A DNA stretch of 63,992 nucleotides, from NCBI GenBank assembly GCA_002751075.1, contig NAOQ01000027.1, positions 232,171 through 296,162 on the forward strand. The letters run 5' to 3'. Source of the DNA: Ichthyophonus hoferi (lineage: Eukaryota; Opisthokonta; Ichthyosporea; Ichthyophonida; Ichthyophonidae). How positions within the stretch are numbered: position 1 is the first letter of the stretch; the number at the start of each line of letters is the position of its first letter. A program made the translations under genes and the position numbers. Below the pieces are notes generated by a model, which saw nothing but the letters and a program-made list of their open reading frames with translations, searched no databases and had not been told where the DNA came from. Below are positions 39,801-53,435 of this stretch, piece by piece.

Positions 39801-42800
39801 CCCCATGGAAGGGGTAGGGCTGTATCTTGGCAACCTTCTGCATCCTTAACTCCCATTGGGTCGGCGTTGTCTAGGGTGGCAAATAATTGGCCTTGGGCAA
39901 TTGCTACGTTGCTAATAATAGTGTTTTGACTAAGAAGGAGAGAGAAAGGGCAAAAGGGTAAAGGGAAAGTGAGAGGGGTGATAGGTTATGTGCCACACCA
40001 TTGTGATAAACATGATAAGGTTGAAACTAAATCAATAGAATTAAGTGTGGAAACTAACATAACATAAAACGATCAAGGTAAAAATAAAACAAAAAAAGAG
40101 ATGAATATCAGTTAAAATAACACCAGAGCAATAGATGTTATTAATATGCGTTACCATAAATAGATACCAAACGACTGTCCTGTACATGAAGGTGGTGTTT
40201 TCTAAACCACTCACCGTCCCCCTCCGGTAATAGTGGGTCTAAAAATAGCAACCCGTCTAGAACATGATGTGGGCCAATAAACTGTTAGTCCATTAGCCAA
40301 TTGGAAGGTCTGAAGAGCATCTCGACCACAGTCGTCATTGTTGTACATGAAACTGTTGCCATTGGCTAAATGATAAAAGGGGTAAAGGATTGGTAAAGAG
40401 AATAGACAAAAGAGATAGTAAAGTGTAGCCATAGAGAGACGGTAGGATGAGATATAGTGATAGGATAGAGATCACAAAGCTGTTAGAGATAGAAAAGTGT
40501 ATAGGTATATAGGGTTGTAGTATTATACTGTATTATTGTGCTATATATAGTATATTATAATATAATATCGCATAATGTAATATGGTATAATATATTATTG
40601 TATAATATAGTATTGTACTATATAGTATACATATATATATGATATAATATAATATAGTATAGTATAATGTAGTATAGTAATAATTTTATACAGTATAACA
40701 TATTGTAATATAATATTAATATAATATAATATATATTTCTGGATATAGGTGTGGTGTATGTAGATAGCTATATAGAAACATATATCTATACATATTTATA
40801 CTTCTTTATATATTTATGTATAAGTACGTAAAGATATATATATATATAGATTATCGCTATACATACTATAATTACCAACCAATCATGTAACCTTATCCTG
40901 CATCAACAAGAACATATTTAATATACCTATATATGGGTTTTCCTACATATTATATACCTATATATGGGGTTTACGTACACACTACTTTACACAGTGTCCC
41001 AAATGCATGCTTCATTCCTAGCATAGCAACACGTGAATCGGCATTATCATTGGCTATGGACCAACCAATAGGCACCTGCAATAGGAAGGTTTTAGCTATG
41101 AACCTGTGCTTTTAATGTTTGGTATGATTGGGTAACTAAAATGTGTAATTTAAATTAAAATATCTAGTAAATTGTTACTATATATTCATATGTATATAAG
41201 TCTGAGTGTATACAAAGAGTGACGACATAACTGAAATGTCAAGCAAAAAACAAAGCACTAGCAGCCATTCACACGTTAACATAATTGGCCTGTAACTCAC
41301 AGGATAGGCCCGTAATTGACAGTCAAAGGTAGTTAGGTTGACCTGGGTATTGTCAAGAACTGCATAGTCCATATCTATAAAGAACCATATATGTGTATGT
41401 ATGTATGTATGTATGTATGTATGTATGTATGTACGTATATATATATATATATATTCTTATATGAGCACATACGTATGTATATAGATTTGTGTATAGACAT
41501 ATGCGCATATATAAATACATATAAAAAGGTGAAGATGTAGTTAAAGGGCTCACCTATATATTACGTTATTAAATATACCATATTTATATATATCTATTAC
41601 TATATTGTATATAATGTATTGGTATAGACAATAATGTATCTGTATTAATCACAGTTGCGCAACCGATAGTTTGTAACTATATTACATCGAGAGCCATTCA
41701 CATTGGTCCATGATTTATATAAATAGGTTTACTAATGAAAATACAAGCATACATGTAGCCTCCAATACACTACCTGGGTTATAATATATAGGCATGATAC
41801 AGTCCATCGTGTTATATTTTAGACAGGTACTAATCACCTTTTATAATTAGTGCTTACATGGCAATCTACCTCGTCTCATTATTAATTCAATGTTTATTGG
41901 CAATCTAGCATTCATTATCTAAGTATATGCTATCGACCGAGATGATACCAATACAATTTAATGATACACTTTGATTGGTGCACCTGATAGTCGTAAAATT
42001 TTATTTGAAATCATAAAATCATAGCAGAAGAAACTAATTATAAAGATTATGATTGTGATTATAATTTTATCTGTGTGATTTCAAGGGCACATATAGATTA
42101 TTAAACCCCCGAGTCCAATCAAAAAAAAGTGTATTGGTTTATGTAAAAGCCGATTATTGGCTGTTTAACTTTGTTATAGAGGTTAGCCTTGGCCTAGATG
42201 TTAGTTACCATGACTACAGTATATATCTGTATGTTATAGGTAGATATGAACCAATAGGTATGGGAAAAATATATATAAAATGTAGACACCTGATTGGTAG
42301 TAACTGGTATAGACCAATGAAAATATTCACGGAAGATATGAATAAGTATTGATTTTGATAATTGGTTTATGACATACAGAGAAATAATTTGGTTGGCTAA
42401 GAAGTAAATTAATGCAAGAACAACAACCAATCATAGATATATGTTGACAAATAGGAAACCGATAAATAAAATAGAAATAAATAATAAATAGGCCATCTAT
42501 GACGGTTGTAAAATAGCACTGCGAAAGGGCAAAACAGAAGAAAAAACAATGGGATTTCTAAAATATATATATATATTGAAGAAATAGTTGGAATGTATGG
42601 TTATATTATACCATAGTTGTATCTTTATGTATTTTTTAAAATGCGAGTTTAAATTTATCGTAATAAAAATATTGCTTCTAATTTGATCCTATTCCAATAT
42701 CAAAATATTGATGCATTTGTATTGGCTACTATAGTTAGGGGACCAATTGAAATTTGGAATTTTGATTTAAACAATCTTTGCACACTATATAAAATATATA

Positions 42801-45800
42801 ATCATTATTATTTTAATACTGTGTTGATTGAATAATAAAATGATTTCAATTATATATATATAAATCCAATTAATTGCAATATCATGCAAAATTACTTCTT
42901 GAAAAGAGACGTATAAACACAGATCAGAACATACTATTATAGGTAATATAGTTGGTAATAGGAGTACTAGTAGTGAGCACCATTTCTCTATCTCCTTCTC
43001 TGGCTGATTGGGTTATAAAGATTCGATAGTTGCAATTTTTCACTTTGTATCTGGAGAAATATATAAGATTATACCATTACGACGAGCGATTAGATAGATT
43101 AGCCACCCCCTGTACAATGTAAGATGGTCTATATGGTTGTTGGCTGTATATCACGGGTTTACATTACAATTATCACGTGGTCTGGTTGGTAGTCACAATG
43201 AAAAGTAATAAATAGAAAGCCAAAAAAAAATAATGATGGATAAACAGTAAAGAGTATTGATGAAGAAAAAAAATAGAATAGATATTAAACATATGTGTAA
43301 TACAATATAAAGAAATATGTATATAGATATGTAGTAGTGATTGGAGGAGATGAGGGAGTTAGTACCCTTTAGTGACGTCACCTAGTAGCGCATTGGTCCT
43401 AACTGCCACCCTATCAGGGCTTATGGTACGATAAGCCTGCAAGCAAACAGTCGGCCAATAAGAATAGAATTTAACAAATGATATATAATGATTGAATGTC
43501 AAGGATGGTTTAAAATAAATTTTCAATCGATAGCCTTATTAAAAATAAATAGATAAAAATATAATACTAAACACATTGTCATTTATGTCGCTAGTGTACA
43601 TTGCCATATTATGTATAACTGTGATTATATGCTATGTAGATAGACCTATGGGTACGTAGTGGTTTTAACTTTTTATTTTTTAAAAAATTCTTAACAAATA
43701 AACTAACTATAAAAGCCAAATTGTAGCAATCAGCAGGGGCAGACCCTAGTCCTATTGGTTGGTGTACTTCTAGCCAATAGGATGTCCTCCCTACACGTTT
43801 TACATTTATATTTTTATTACTGACCAATAAAAAGTAATAGCAAAGAATGGCCTTGGATGAAATACATACCTTGCCGTTTGCCAGGACCATGTAATTAACT
43901 CCCCAGGGCCTCATCATTAGTGCTAATTGAGTAGATGGCTTGTCCTCAGCCAGTACCCAGCCTGCGGGCACCCTATACCTTCCTCCTACTTTACATATAC
44001 CCTCTTATAGTAAGGTAGTATAGAGGTAGATAACAATGGGGATGCCAAGAATTGCGTTTACATATGGTTAATTATCACATTCATTGTGGCCACTGTATAA
44101 ATATTTTAGAAAACATCCTGCTAAGGGTAGATGGTAGATTCAGTTGAAATATACTAAATCATAATATATACTATAGTGTCATTGCACATTATGTTATTAT
44201 ATATCTATATCTTTATCTATCTATCTTTATCTATATATTTATCTCTCTCTACTTTTCTCTCCTAGGCATTCTTCTATTTTATTCAATCCTTACATAGGCT
44301 AATTGACAATAAACCAATAAATGAACGGATATATTGTGTTTTAAGTAGTGCTAATATTTTATTAGCTTACTGCTTTTATTTGTCTATTCCTCTTCTGCAT
44401 GTTGGATATCGATTAGGTTATTGGTTTATTATAATTTAAAAAATGTCTATATTTAGCTATTATTTCCTAATTAAGGTATAATTCAATCTTAATTAGTTTC
44501 CATATTAAGAACCACTATGGAAGGAAAGATAGTAAGGAGTAAGTAGATAAAAAGACACGGGAGATGATAGGAAAGGTCACCTACGAGCTACTGGGGTAGA
44601 AGGAAGAATTGTGTCAATGGTAGCAAACCGTGTACTTTCCACTACTAGGAAGTCTTCTTCTATGTATTTTAATGCTTCCGATTGGCTTACATCTTTTAAT
44701 GGTTCCTGTTGGCTTGTATCTTCTAATGGTTTCAATTGGTTTAGATCCTGTGATGGGCAATCAACCTTTCTTGCTATCCACTTAGCTGGAGCCATCATAC
44801 ACTTTGTCTTCATTGTCACTGGTCCTTGTAAGGGATTGGCGAGTGATGATGCATTTATTAACGAATCGAATTCAATAGATGACGCAATGATATTATTGGT
44901 AAGGATGGCTGTAAAATAAGATAACATAGATTAATAAATACAGTAGAATAGGATAGATTAATAGGTGAAGTGTATAACAGGTTAGATTAATTGAGAGGTT
45001 TTTATTGGCGGGATCTAAATAGTCTCTGAGTAGATATCAACATTTTATATCTTATACGTGTCCTATCCACATCCATCATAGGAATATATTCAACACACAT
45101 CATTGGGCCCCACTCAAATCCTTCCTATTGGTAAACATATACTATCCTTATAAGGTGCTTGTATCATAGGGTACTAATGGTCTTGGTATAATATAATATG
45201 TTTGCTGATTAGTTCCTCTGGAATACATCTCCTTACACAGAACTTATTAGTTTTTAATTTTGTAACAATCCAATCACACACCGACCTATGTTGTATTATA
45301 CGCAATCACGTCTAATGCACTGCAACACAGATATTCTCTGTTGGTGCTTATATACAACATATATTTATATAGACAAGACCTTCGGGGCTGGCTGTAAACC
45401 TAGTATAGACTATATATCTTTATACATCTTGTGATGTATATCATATTACTATTAAAAAAAAGAAAAGATAAAAGGAAAAAAGGAACAGTTATTGGCACAG
45501 GTGATTATAATATTAATAAATTAAAACTAATATTATCTAGCGTTATATGCATTGATAACGGAAAGATGAATATAGGAATGTTTAGGGATATACAAGTTAT
45601 GAATAAAAACAGAGTGAGTAAACAAGAAAGAAAAAAATATAAAATTGTATATACATAAAAAATTAAATAAAGAGAAAAGTGATTCAGAAAAGAAATAACA
45701 AATAAAAATAACCAGTTACAGGTGTATAGCAGAATTTATCTATATATTATTGAATATTAATCAGTCGGTTTTTCATTAATAACACTGCTTTATTGGCTAC

Positions 45801-48800
45801 AGTTGAATGGTGCAAACCTAGTAATAATTAAGATAATTGGGATAATAAAAATGGAGAATCAATACATGACTAAAGCACTTCATGGTAGTGACAGCCATCC
45901 AATAAACGACAGTCAAGAAGAGGTTTAATACAGTATAATACCTTATAATATAATATAATACAATGGAATAAAATATAATACAGTATAATACATTATAGTA
46001 TATCATAATACAACAGAATAAAATATAATATAGTATAATACATGATAGTATAGCATAATATAATATAGTGACAATATGTACCTCCACAGGAAGCCTGTAT
46101 GGCCAACACTGGACGAGTAACATTACAAGTAGTATGAAAGAGAGGTGGACCGGATAGTAGTGTACAGTTAGTTTTGCCCACACATAACCTCTCCACTGTT
46201 ATAGTGCTCTGTGCTGCATTACATACACCTTTACTATAGGTCCCACACTGTGTTTGAGAGGATGGATTAGATATCAATGTGTGTGAAAGGATATAGTATG
46301 GTATAGTATGATATGATATGGTATGGTATAATATGATATGATATGGTATGGTATAGTATGATATGATATAGTATGGTATAGTATGATATGGTAGAATCTC
46401 ATGAAAGGGGTAGAGGGAAGGGTTACTGCGTGAGTATTGGTAGGTGTGGTAGGGAATATACAGGTATGAGTCTTTAATTGGCTGGAATAAATGTGATTAA
46501 GACCTTGCATTGGGTACTTATATTTATGGTGTGAGGTAACCTGAGAAATCATTGGCATACCAATTACCTCTTAGCCTATTAAAATCCATCCATTTCTTTA
46601 ACAAGTGTATGTGTTTGGTTTATCATGTAGAATACAATAACCACGTGATTTTTCAAATTATTACATCATTATTTTCCATATTTAGATTCTATATATTTAT
46701 CTCGGTGGTTTTTTTTTGTTATTTGCGTAAATTAATAATATAATTTAATATAATACAAGAAAATGTAATACAGTGTAATATAACACATAGATAACAATAC
46801 ATTCAGTGAATACTATCCAATTAGTAGTGTATATTTATTGCAACACTATCCTAATACATATACCTCAAAATAATTTCAAAAAAAATATTAAGATATTTTT
46901 AAAGTTCAAACAAATAATATGTAGCCAATAAAATTACAAAAAAATTTAATCTGGGTGTTTGATCCAATGAAACCATTCCTTTCTCAAATATTTATTAGTA
47001 TTATGACAACTTATAAAACCAATTGTTTTTTATAGTACTATCACGCCATACTATTGGTCTATTGCCGTTGCCATGGTATCTAGGGGCAGGGAAGGAAAAG
47101 TGTAGAGGCATGAGAGAGTATAACCTACATCTCCTGTGATATCCCCATACCCTGCGAAGACCACCTCCTGTACGACCTCTCCCTCTTGACACTCTATTCT
47201 AGCTATCTGTCCCTTTTCTATGGTTCCACTGCACAAGGTTTGTGTGACCTCCCTACGAAGCTTGGTGGTGTTTTTCGTTTTCTTCTTGATATCTTTCTTT
47301 TTGTTTTTGTTTTTTTTTCTTATGACGTTATTGCTAATATCATCTGTGGTTGTCATAAATATAGTACGTGTGATTATATCTTGTGGAATTAATAACATTT
47401 ATGCTCTTTGATAATGGAGATAGAGATGGTTTTATATAGTTGCCACAGATATTATTTAGAATTAATGTACTTTTTTTTTCAATTGCCATAATTGGACTTA
47501 AAATTTTTTTTTTTTTACGATTTCTGATAAACATTAAAANNNNNNNNNNNNNNNNNNNNNNNNNNNNNNNNNNNNNNNNNNNNNNNNNNNNNNNNNNNNN
47601 NNNNNNNNNNNNNNNNNNNNNNNNNNNNNNNNNNNNNNNNNNNNNNNNNNNNNNNNNNNNNNNNNNNNNNNNNNNNNNNNNNNNNNNNNNNNNNNNNNNN
47701 NNNNNNNNNNNNNNNNNNNNNNNNNNNNNNNNNNNNNNNNNNNNNNNNNNNNNNNNNNNNNNNNNNCAAGTATTTCGGATTGGACAATCTAATCGAATAC
47801 TTCTCAATCAATGTTCCTACGATTCCAAGTACCTAATATAGAATGTTATATTATATTATATAAATATTTATTGTTTTGTTTATGCCTACTAAATATATTC
47901 AAATTCAGTTTTTGGATTTTTTTTAAAAAAAATATATATTATTATAAGTTTTTCTTAATTAGTTTTAATTTTTTGAAAGCCATTTCTGTGTCATATAATA
48001 ATTACTATTAGACTTTAAGGAGGAGAGTAAATATATATTATAGTCTACAATGTTTATATTTAATAAATATTTAATCCATTATTAGAATACTTATTCTTCC
48101 ATTAATATATATATATATTTAAGTAAGGTTTAAAAGTAAGGTTTGGCAGCTACTATCATAGACCCTTACAATATAAGATATGCCAGATTAAAGGTTTCTA
48201 TACAAACAATCATATACAAACACACTACTATTATATGATGCAGTCTTATAAAACGCAATTCAGTAGCTCATATATATTAGCCTACCTTCTGGTGCTATCA
48301 TAGGAATGACTATAGTAGTAGGAAGGGCTGTAGGTTGATGCGGAGCGGAAAAAGAAGAGGAAGAACAGACCTCAAGATCTATGAATGGGTCCAGAGGGAT
48401 GTATTTCTGTGTTCCATTGTTAAGTATTTTAAAATCTCTAGGTAATTGGCTGCATACTCCACCCGGAAGGACTGGAATATCCTTCGGATCATAGCAGTTA
48501 AATATTACTGCATTCTTATCTAGCTGTAGGCACTGAGCGCCTATAGAGTGGAACACATAAGTGTTAACTATCGTCTACAGCTTTTTAAATAACACCATTT
48601 CTCTAATCGAAGAGTGTAACGTAACAATCCTAATTAATTTCAGCAAACAATCTAGATTTTAGAAGTGAAGTGAAAACCCCTGCCCGACGCTCCGCGTCAA
48701 TAGATCTATTTATATTTTAATTATGTACTTGGCAAACCCGTTATCACTGATTAGATTAAGGGCACTTAATTAAATGAGTGGGTGGTGCCCTGGAAAACCG

Positions 48801-50110
48801 GTGCTTGCAAGTATTACATTGACGCATTCTTAGCATTACAATAGATGTTTTAATATACTCTGGTTGACTATTTGTTTATTGGTTTATTTATTTGGATTTG
48901 AAAAGTTACCAATCTTTGTTTCTCTCTATTTTAATGCCTATTGCAATACTTTGTAAGCATTTTGATTTAAAAAAATCGGAAAAAACAAAAATAGAACAAT
49001 AATTAACAAGAAAACCCGAGGTTCACAAGGGAGGTTATAATACATTTTGATCATATATTGCTGTATATAGGACATATATGTAATGCATTTTCCCTTTATA
49101 CATCAGCTTACATTTAAGTGATTCTCATATGTATATATATATATGTATATATCAAACAACGTACCAATAGTGGGCGCTGCAATAGATGGCGAAGAAGGAG
49201 ATGGCTGGGGATTATTGTTCGGAGCTATTAGTCCACTGAGTAACTGTTCGGGTGGAGGAGAGGGAATATTCGTGTAAGGCGGATGAGAAATGATCCTAGT
49301 GGCTCCCTCATTATTAAATAATGTCACTGGCTCTGGTTTTCTGAATGGAGTTAGAGGTTTAGTATTGCTAATTGATTGGATGGGGTCAGCCCGCTTTGGT
49401 GGTAGTGTTGTCTTGGTTTTTAATGGTTTTATCTTTTTAACTTTAATCTTGGTTTTACTGATAGGAGGCTCTAGGCCCGGGGCATCGGTTTGTTTGTTGC
49501 CTTGTGTTTTCTTTTTTAAAGGCATTTTTTTATTTTTCGTTACAATTTTTGTATCTTTGAGCTTTTTCTTTTTATTAGTCGCTACTGGTGTTTCCATTTT
49601 CGTTGTATTTTTTTCTTTAATGATCAATGGGCTGTCTATATCCCCCCCGCTTCCATTGTTTTCTTCCTTATTCTTAGCTTTATCATTGCCGAATCCGTTG
49701 GCTTCCAAGCTTGGGAACCAATCCAAGGACGGAACTGGTACATGGAGAAAACAATTAAAGGTGATTGGTGAGTAAATTTGTAATGTAAATATTTTAATTT
49801 GAGAACATAAATATATCGTAAATATCAATGCTTGCATAAAAACGAGCCTACGGGTACAAGGTGTACGTATATACATAAAAAATAATTATGAACGATTGCT
49901 ATCCTGGACGACTCATATCACCATTTATACACGTTAAAACATATTAAGCATTAAACATTAAATATAAACATCGTAAGTATCTCCTATGCCAACATTCGCT
50001 AACTTTGCAATTCCTTACACAGACATTATACATTGTAACTGTGCGTTGACTGTGATAAATAGGACCATCACCAACAGACAGACCATCATCTCTTCCCTGT
50101 GCATGACCAT
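33838..50110 (-). CDS. Single-pass receptor: SUEL lectin, GW modules, Agd3-N-like module
   Basis: Probable surface glycan-binding receptor; ligand unknown. Nineteen exons close in phase (1,125 codons): 50032-50110, 49165-49734, 48286-48540, 47129-47343, 46082-46247, 44581-44908, 43870-43972, 43382-43436, 41301-41374, 40991-41075, 40215-40365, 39764-39929, 38903-39066, 38552-38735, 37025-37300, 36443-36598, 35844-35937, 34943-35053, 33838-33980. Order: signal peptide MMVCLLVMVLFITVNAQ; Lys/Pro-rich stalk (about 40-330); SUEL/Gal_lectin domain 339-428 (CSGTIEKGQ, FAGYGD, CVGKTNCTL, CNVTRPVLAIQASC); three GW modules (VPAGWVLAEDK, VPIGWSIANDN, LPWGWRVADTG) at about 538-790; a module at about 800-1060 resembling the N-terminal (CBM87-type) domain of fungal Agd3 (KRILITKTVQKTA, SYQDEAGEWQSSL, YGVRRVSVFTYPSKDVGV); membrane span about 1066-1093; a tail of about 31 residues. 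The first exon is the weakest call; a start inside the second exon (49838) is the alternative. Confidence 0.82.
34020..34260. repeat. AT-rich simple repeat (ATATAGTAGA)n in last receptor intron
   Basis: Roughly 10-bp units of ATATAGTAGA/ATATAGTAAA run across the intron. It is non-coding. Confidence 0.75.
39055..39240. repeat. Tandem duplication over a receptor splice acceptor
   Basis: Two units of about 90-100 bp, starting near 39061 and 39148, share AATCC.TGTACGTCCT and AATTAG.....CTAT, then GAATAGACAG/GGATAGACAG. The minus-strand acceptor of exon 38903-39066 (ACGTACAG|GGATTGG) lies in the first unit, and a similar ACGTACAAG|GATTAG sequence lies in the second. Confidence 0.65.
40500..40760. 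repeat. AT-rich simple repeat (ATAATATAGTATA-type)
   Basis: Degenerate alternating ATA/TATAG units without coding signal lie within a receptor intron. Similar tracts occur at 45920-46070 and 46290-46390. Confidence 0.7.
41390..41455. repeat. (TATG)n/(TA)n microsatellite in receptor intron
   Basis: About nine TATG units are followed by GTACGTATATATATATAT. It lies within the intron between exons 41301-41374 and 43382-43436. Confidence 0.85.
47540..47766. other. Assembly gap (227 N) in receptor intron
   Basis: Run of N between receptor exons 47129-47343 and 48286-48540. Exon phases on either side fit without a missing exon, and the gap flanks are not duplicates. Confidence 0.99.
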
Positions 50111-52279
50111 TATTAACCAACCACAGTCCTGCATTACATGTGGAGCTCTGTGTCAGGCAATTGTTTGTAGTATTAAAGTTTTTTATCCAATGATAATACT
50201 CTAAAATATAACTCTGACTCGCCCCCCAGGAGTGTAGATATACCCACAAAAGCCCCAAAACACATGTCATTATGTTATTTCATTTACCAATGCATAGAGA
50301 TATGGCATATCCAAGTGGAAATATATATTATATATAATATATTATGTGTCCATTAGTCTATTTCAGTAGGTGCCAACAATAAAATTATGTAATATACAAG
50401 CATTGAATTATTCATACAGACACACTTAATACCTCGACATTACCTCACTTTATCTTCTTTTTGTTTACTATACCTAATCTTATCATTTGTGGCACTCAGT
50501 GGTCTTCAGTACGGTTATTATACAATAATAGACTGATGCTGGAGCCATACTAATACGTAAAGCAATATATATTATGTATTCTCTTCCTAAACTGCTCAAA
50601 TATTTATTTTATTGGTTGGATACGTAAATTTTTTTGATTTTAAAACCAAAATTTAAATACGAAAAAATATTAAGTAATAAGAATTATATGATTATAAAGC
50701 ATCATCATAATACTCACTGTGGATTTGTGAGCCTGAATACAAAATAATTTAAATTTCCCCTTCAGACACAAATTATGCGAGTTAACATATTATATTAGTA
50801 TTGCACTGTATGTTAATTTATAATAGTTTATGCAGATTCCTATTTAATTTAATTTAATACCGTTTTATTTTGCCAGTAATAATAATAGATACACAGTAGC
50901 TTCCTTTGTGGTATTGGCCTAGTAGCTTTATCCAGATAGGGTGGTGATTATATGGTTGAAATGGTGAGCTAATTGCAACAGGCCTGTTCATAAGCCTAGC
51001 TTACAATAATAAGGAAATGCATCCTGAGCGCCTCGTATTTAGCATGCATGGTTTATAACTAATAAAAATAGGTTTTGATACTACATACCTTACAGGATAA
51101 AATTTCTATAGCGCTAATTATTCATCTTGTGTGCTGTACATAAAATTTTAGTTATTATTTCTACTACTCACTGCAATATCAACTAACGATATTTTTCTAC
51201 TTCAAATTCATCAATCAAAACTTCAATGGAAGAGCGATATATTTATAATGATATGGTGTGAATGGTCCTATCAAACAATGGGTTTTTCAAAGCGCAATCG
51301 CCATGCCATTCATGCATGTAAACCATACACTTCCAATTTGATTGGTTGGAGAAAATTGCTAGTAGTGATTGGTAGACTTATACTGGTATTGACCAATAGG
51401 GCTCCTGAATATGCACAGGTTTTGAAATTTATTACCAGGTCTATTTTCCAAAATAGTCAGTTCCTGATCTGTACAATAAAAATATGATGGCATTTATCTC
51501 CCACGATATATTTTATCAACAATATCAAATATATCAGCATTTGAACAAAAAGAATGAAAAAATTTCAAGTGAATTTTTTGATTGATTTGTAGTGTAACTT
51601 GGGGCTAGTAAAGTTTCGTGGCGACGTTTTAAGTTTAGGCAAGGCGCTATCGCAAGAAGAAAGAGATGAATAGGATAAATATACTTTTGTATCCGTGCTG
51701 TGTGAGGATATTTGTTCAAAAAAGATTAAGTTGCTTGTTGTTGAGACTTGTAATGTTGCCCAGTTTATCACAATCTACCCTAGCTGTAGTAAATAATACC
51801 CCAGAAGGACCAAGTATTCCTTAGGCAGAGAACCTGTTCCATTGTTTGGTCCACATTTCGTAAGGAGGAATGTTCCCAGGAACCGTGTTGGTTGAACTGA
51901 GATTGGAATTGTGAGCGTAGGCGGCCGCCTGGATAGCAAATCCCCGGAATATTGGCAGCTGGCGGCTCGTATATCGAGAACAATGTATTTTGGATGATTT
52001 AATTATGGGAGACTTTGCATAAATAAAGTTACATCCAATAATATAGCAATATGTGTTATGCCACTGAATTCTAGCCAATACTATAATTGATTCTTAAGTA
52101 AGTATTAATTATGTTAATAAGTTCCTTATTATGAATATCATAATCTAAATAGAGCCAAAATCATAAATACTCTTACAGACTTACACAATTCATGTAGCTA
52201 CTGTTTGATTATCCAAATGGCTCATAAGCCGATCCATTAATAAACGAACTATGTTCAATCAGAATTAACAATCATGTAA
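50111..52279. other. Intergenic, receptor upstream region and unexplained patch
   Basis: The receptor promoter should lie in the first few hundred bases. Most of the rest is AT-rich. A less AT-rich patch at 51580-51990 on the minus strand reads open in more than one frame (for example 51821-52078 and 51780-51983) and contains GCGGCCGCC; I recognise no family in it. It may be a relic of an unidentified gene or element. Confidence 0.35.
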
Positions 52280-52853
52280 CCGATAGCCATACAACACGAA
52301 TTACTAGTGTATTGCACCTCTCTGTTTTACATAAAAATATACACTACATTACTGTTTCTATTCCTTATCAAGTGGACTACTAATAGATTCATCAGGATTC
52401 CACAACAGTTTTCCTCCACCATTAATTACCAACCTTCACAGCTTACAAATACGAATCATTGTCACCATTCTAACCCACTAGCCACCCTTCGAATGTGTCA
52501 TAAATCACCAGTCAATCTTATGAAAATCATAGGAAGGGCGCCAATAAAAATTAACCTAATTTTTATCAATGTATCTAAATCTATTCCACCATTGCCCACC
52601 CACTCCAGAGCACAGACACCTAGTCACTCACAGCTTGTAAAATATTTAGTATACATTTATAAATCAACCTAGACACAAGTGCATTAAAAAAGACAATAAA
52701 ACTCTTCACTTTACTTGGCTTTAGACTGATTTCCTAAATACTGGACTACAGTGAGACCTTTGTCAACAATAACGTAAAGTGAACAGCCAATACCTATATG
52801 TATAATCTTTATCACAGCTTGCAAGTTCTTATGGTTATCGCTAACTGGAGTGG

Positions 52854-52897
52854 CCAATAAACATTAACTGCCGGCACGTGGGCGGTTACTATATAAA
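52854..52897 (+). promoter_or_regulatory. CCAAT-TATA promoter of cassette A
   Basis: CCAAT at 52854-52858 and TATATAAA at 52890-52897 lie 36 bp apart, about 93 bp before the ORF start. The same arrangement is kept in the second cassette (58265-58310). Confidence 0.55.
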
Positions 52898-52982
52898 CAA
52901 AACTCCCGTCTATATCAAGCAAGGAGTAATGTATTACGGCAAGTCAGATTGTATTGTCTCATCCTACATTCGGCCCAGGAAG

Positions 52983-53231
52983 ATGACCGTAAGCAATTAT
53001 AATCTACACCCGACGTATAGCGAAATCGATTTGATCATCACCGATTTATCATTTGAAGAGACAAGCACAAGCTCAGACTCGGACGATTTAATTGAATTTG
53101 ATCCGCTTTACAGCATTAATGTTTTGTCATTTTTAACTAGTATAGGTTTGTTGTTATACATACACATGGCATGTATGGTAATTCTAAAAATTTGGACCTT
53201 AAAAGTGGCAACTAAGCATATGTTACAATAA
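52983..53231 (+). CDS. Small acidic tail-anchored-like protein, copy A
   Basis: 82 residues, no known family. The N-terminal part is acidic and Ser-rich: SNYNLHP, EIDLIITD, FEETSTSSDSDDLIEFDP. A hydrophobic stretch at about residues 47-67 follows, then a short basic tail, so it could sit in a membrane with its N-terminus cytosolic. It aligns to the ORF at 58395-58637. The start is chosen at the ATG shared by both copies in a CCCAGGAARATG context. An in-frame ATG further up (52878) would add unconserved residues. Expression unknown. Confidence 0.5.
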   Translation: MTVSNYNLHPTYSEIDLIITDLSFEETSTSSDSDDLIEFDPLYSINVLSFLTSIGLLLYIHMACMVILKIWTLKVATKHMLQ

Positions 53232-53435
53232 CTCGTTAATGGATTCAGCAGTATGCCATTGTAACTTCAATAGCATAAAAATAATCCATGATTTGTAAAA
53301 ACTAGTATTAAGTCTTTTCTGCCACTTTTGAATGACTCGACCAGAGGTCAAGGTATTATCCAAATACTTTAAACTGGTAAGGGGATTATGTATTGAGCCA
53401 AACATGCCGGAATAGTGATAATAAAACTAATGATT

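Larger units (their letters stand above)
52280..53231 (+). mobile_element. Foldback-element relative A: left arm plus cassette
   Basis: 52280-52828 aligns by eye to the left arm of the element at 57426-59522 and, inverted, to its right arm. Landmarks are GATAGCCATACA, ACACTACATTACTGTTTCTA, CTACTAATAGATTCATCAGG, AACCTAGACACAAGTGCATTA and TCTTTATCACAGCTTGC. The arm is followed by the promoter and small ORF (52983-53231). The expected right arm is not seen; instead, inverted R2 sequence follows from 53436. Old and rearranged. Confidence 0.65.

Noticed and set aside
47340-47841. Long ORFs across 47.3-47.8 kb
   Set aside because: They are open only because of the N run.
49290-49775. 161-codon plus-strand ORF, hydrophobic
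   Set aside because: Antisense shadow of the Lys/Pro-rich receptor exon 49165-49734.
49944-50270. 108-codon minus-strand ORF beginning MTCVLGLLWVY as receptor N-terminus
   Set aside because: Its phase does not fit the next exon. A different frame here gives a proper signal peptide and the right phase.
51248-51487. 79-codon plus-strand ORF
   Set aside because: It contains several GATTGG-type hexamers as in introns, has no family resemblance, and no splice or promoter signal supports it.
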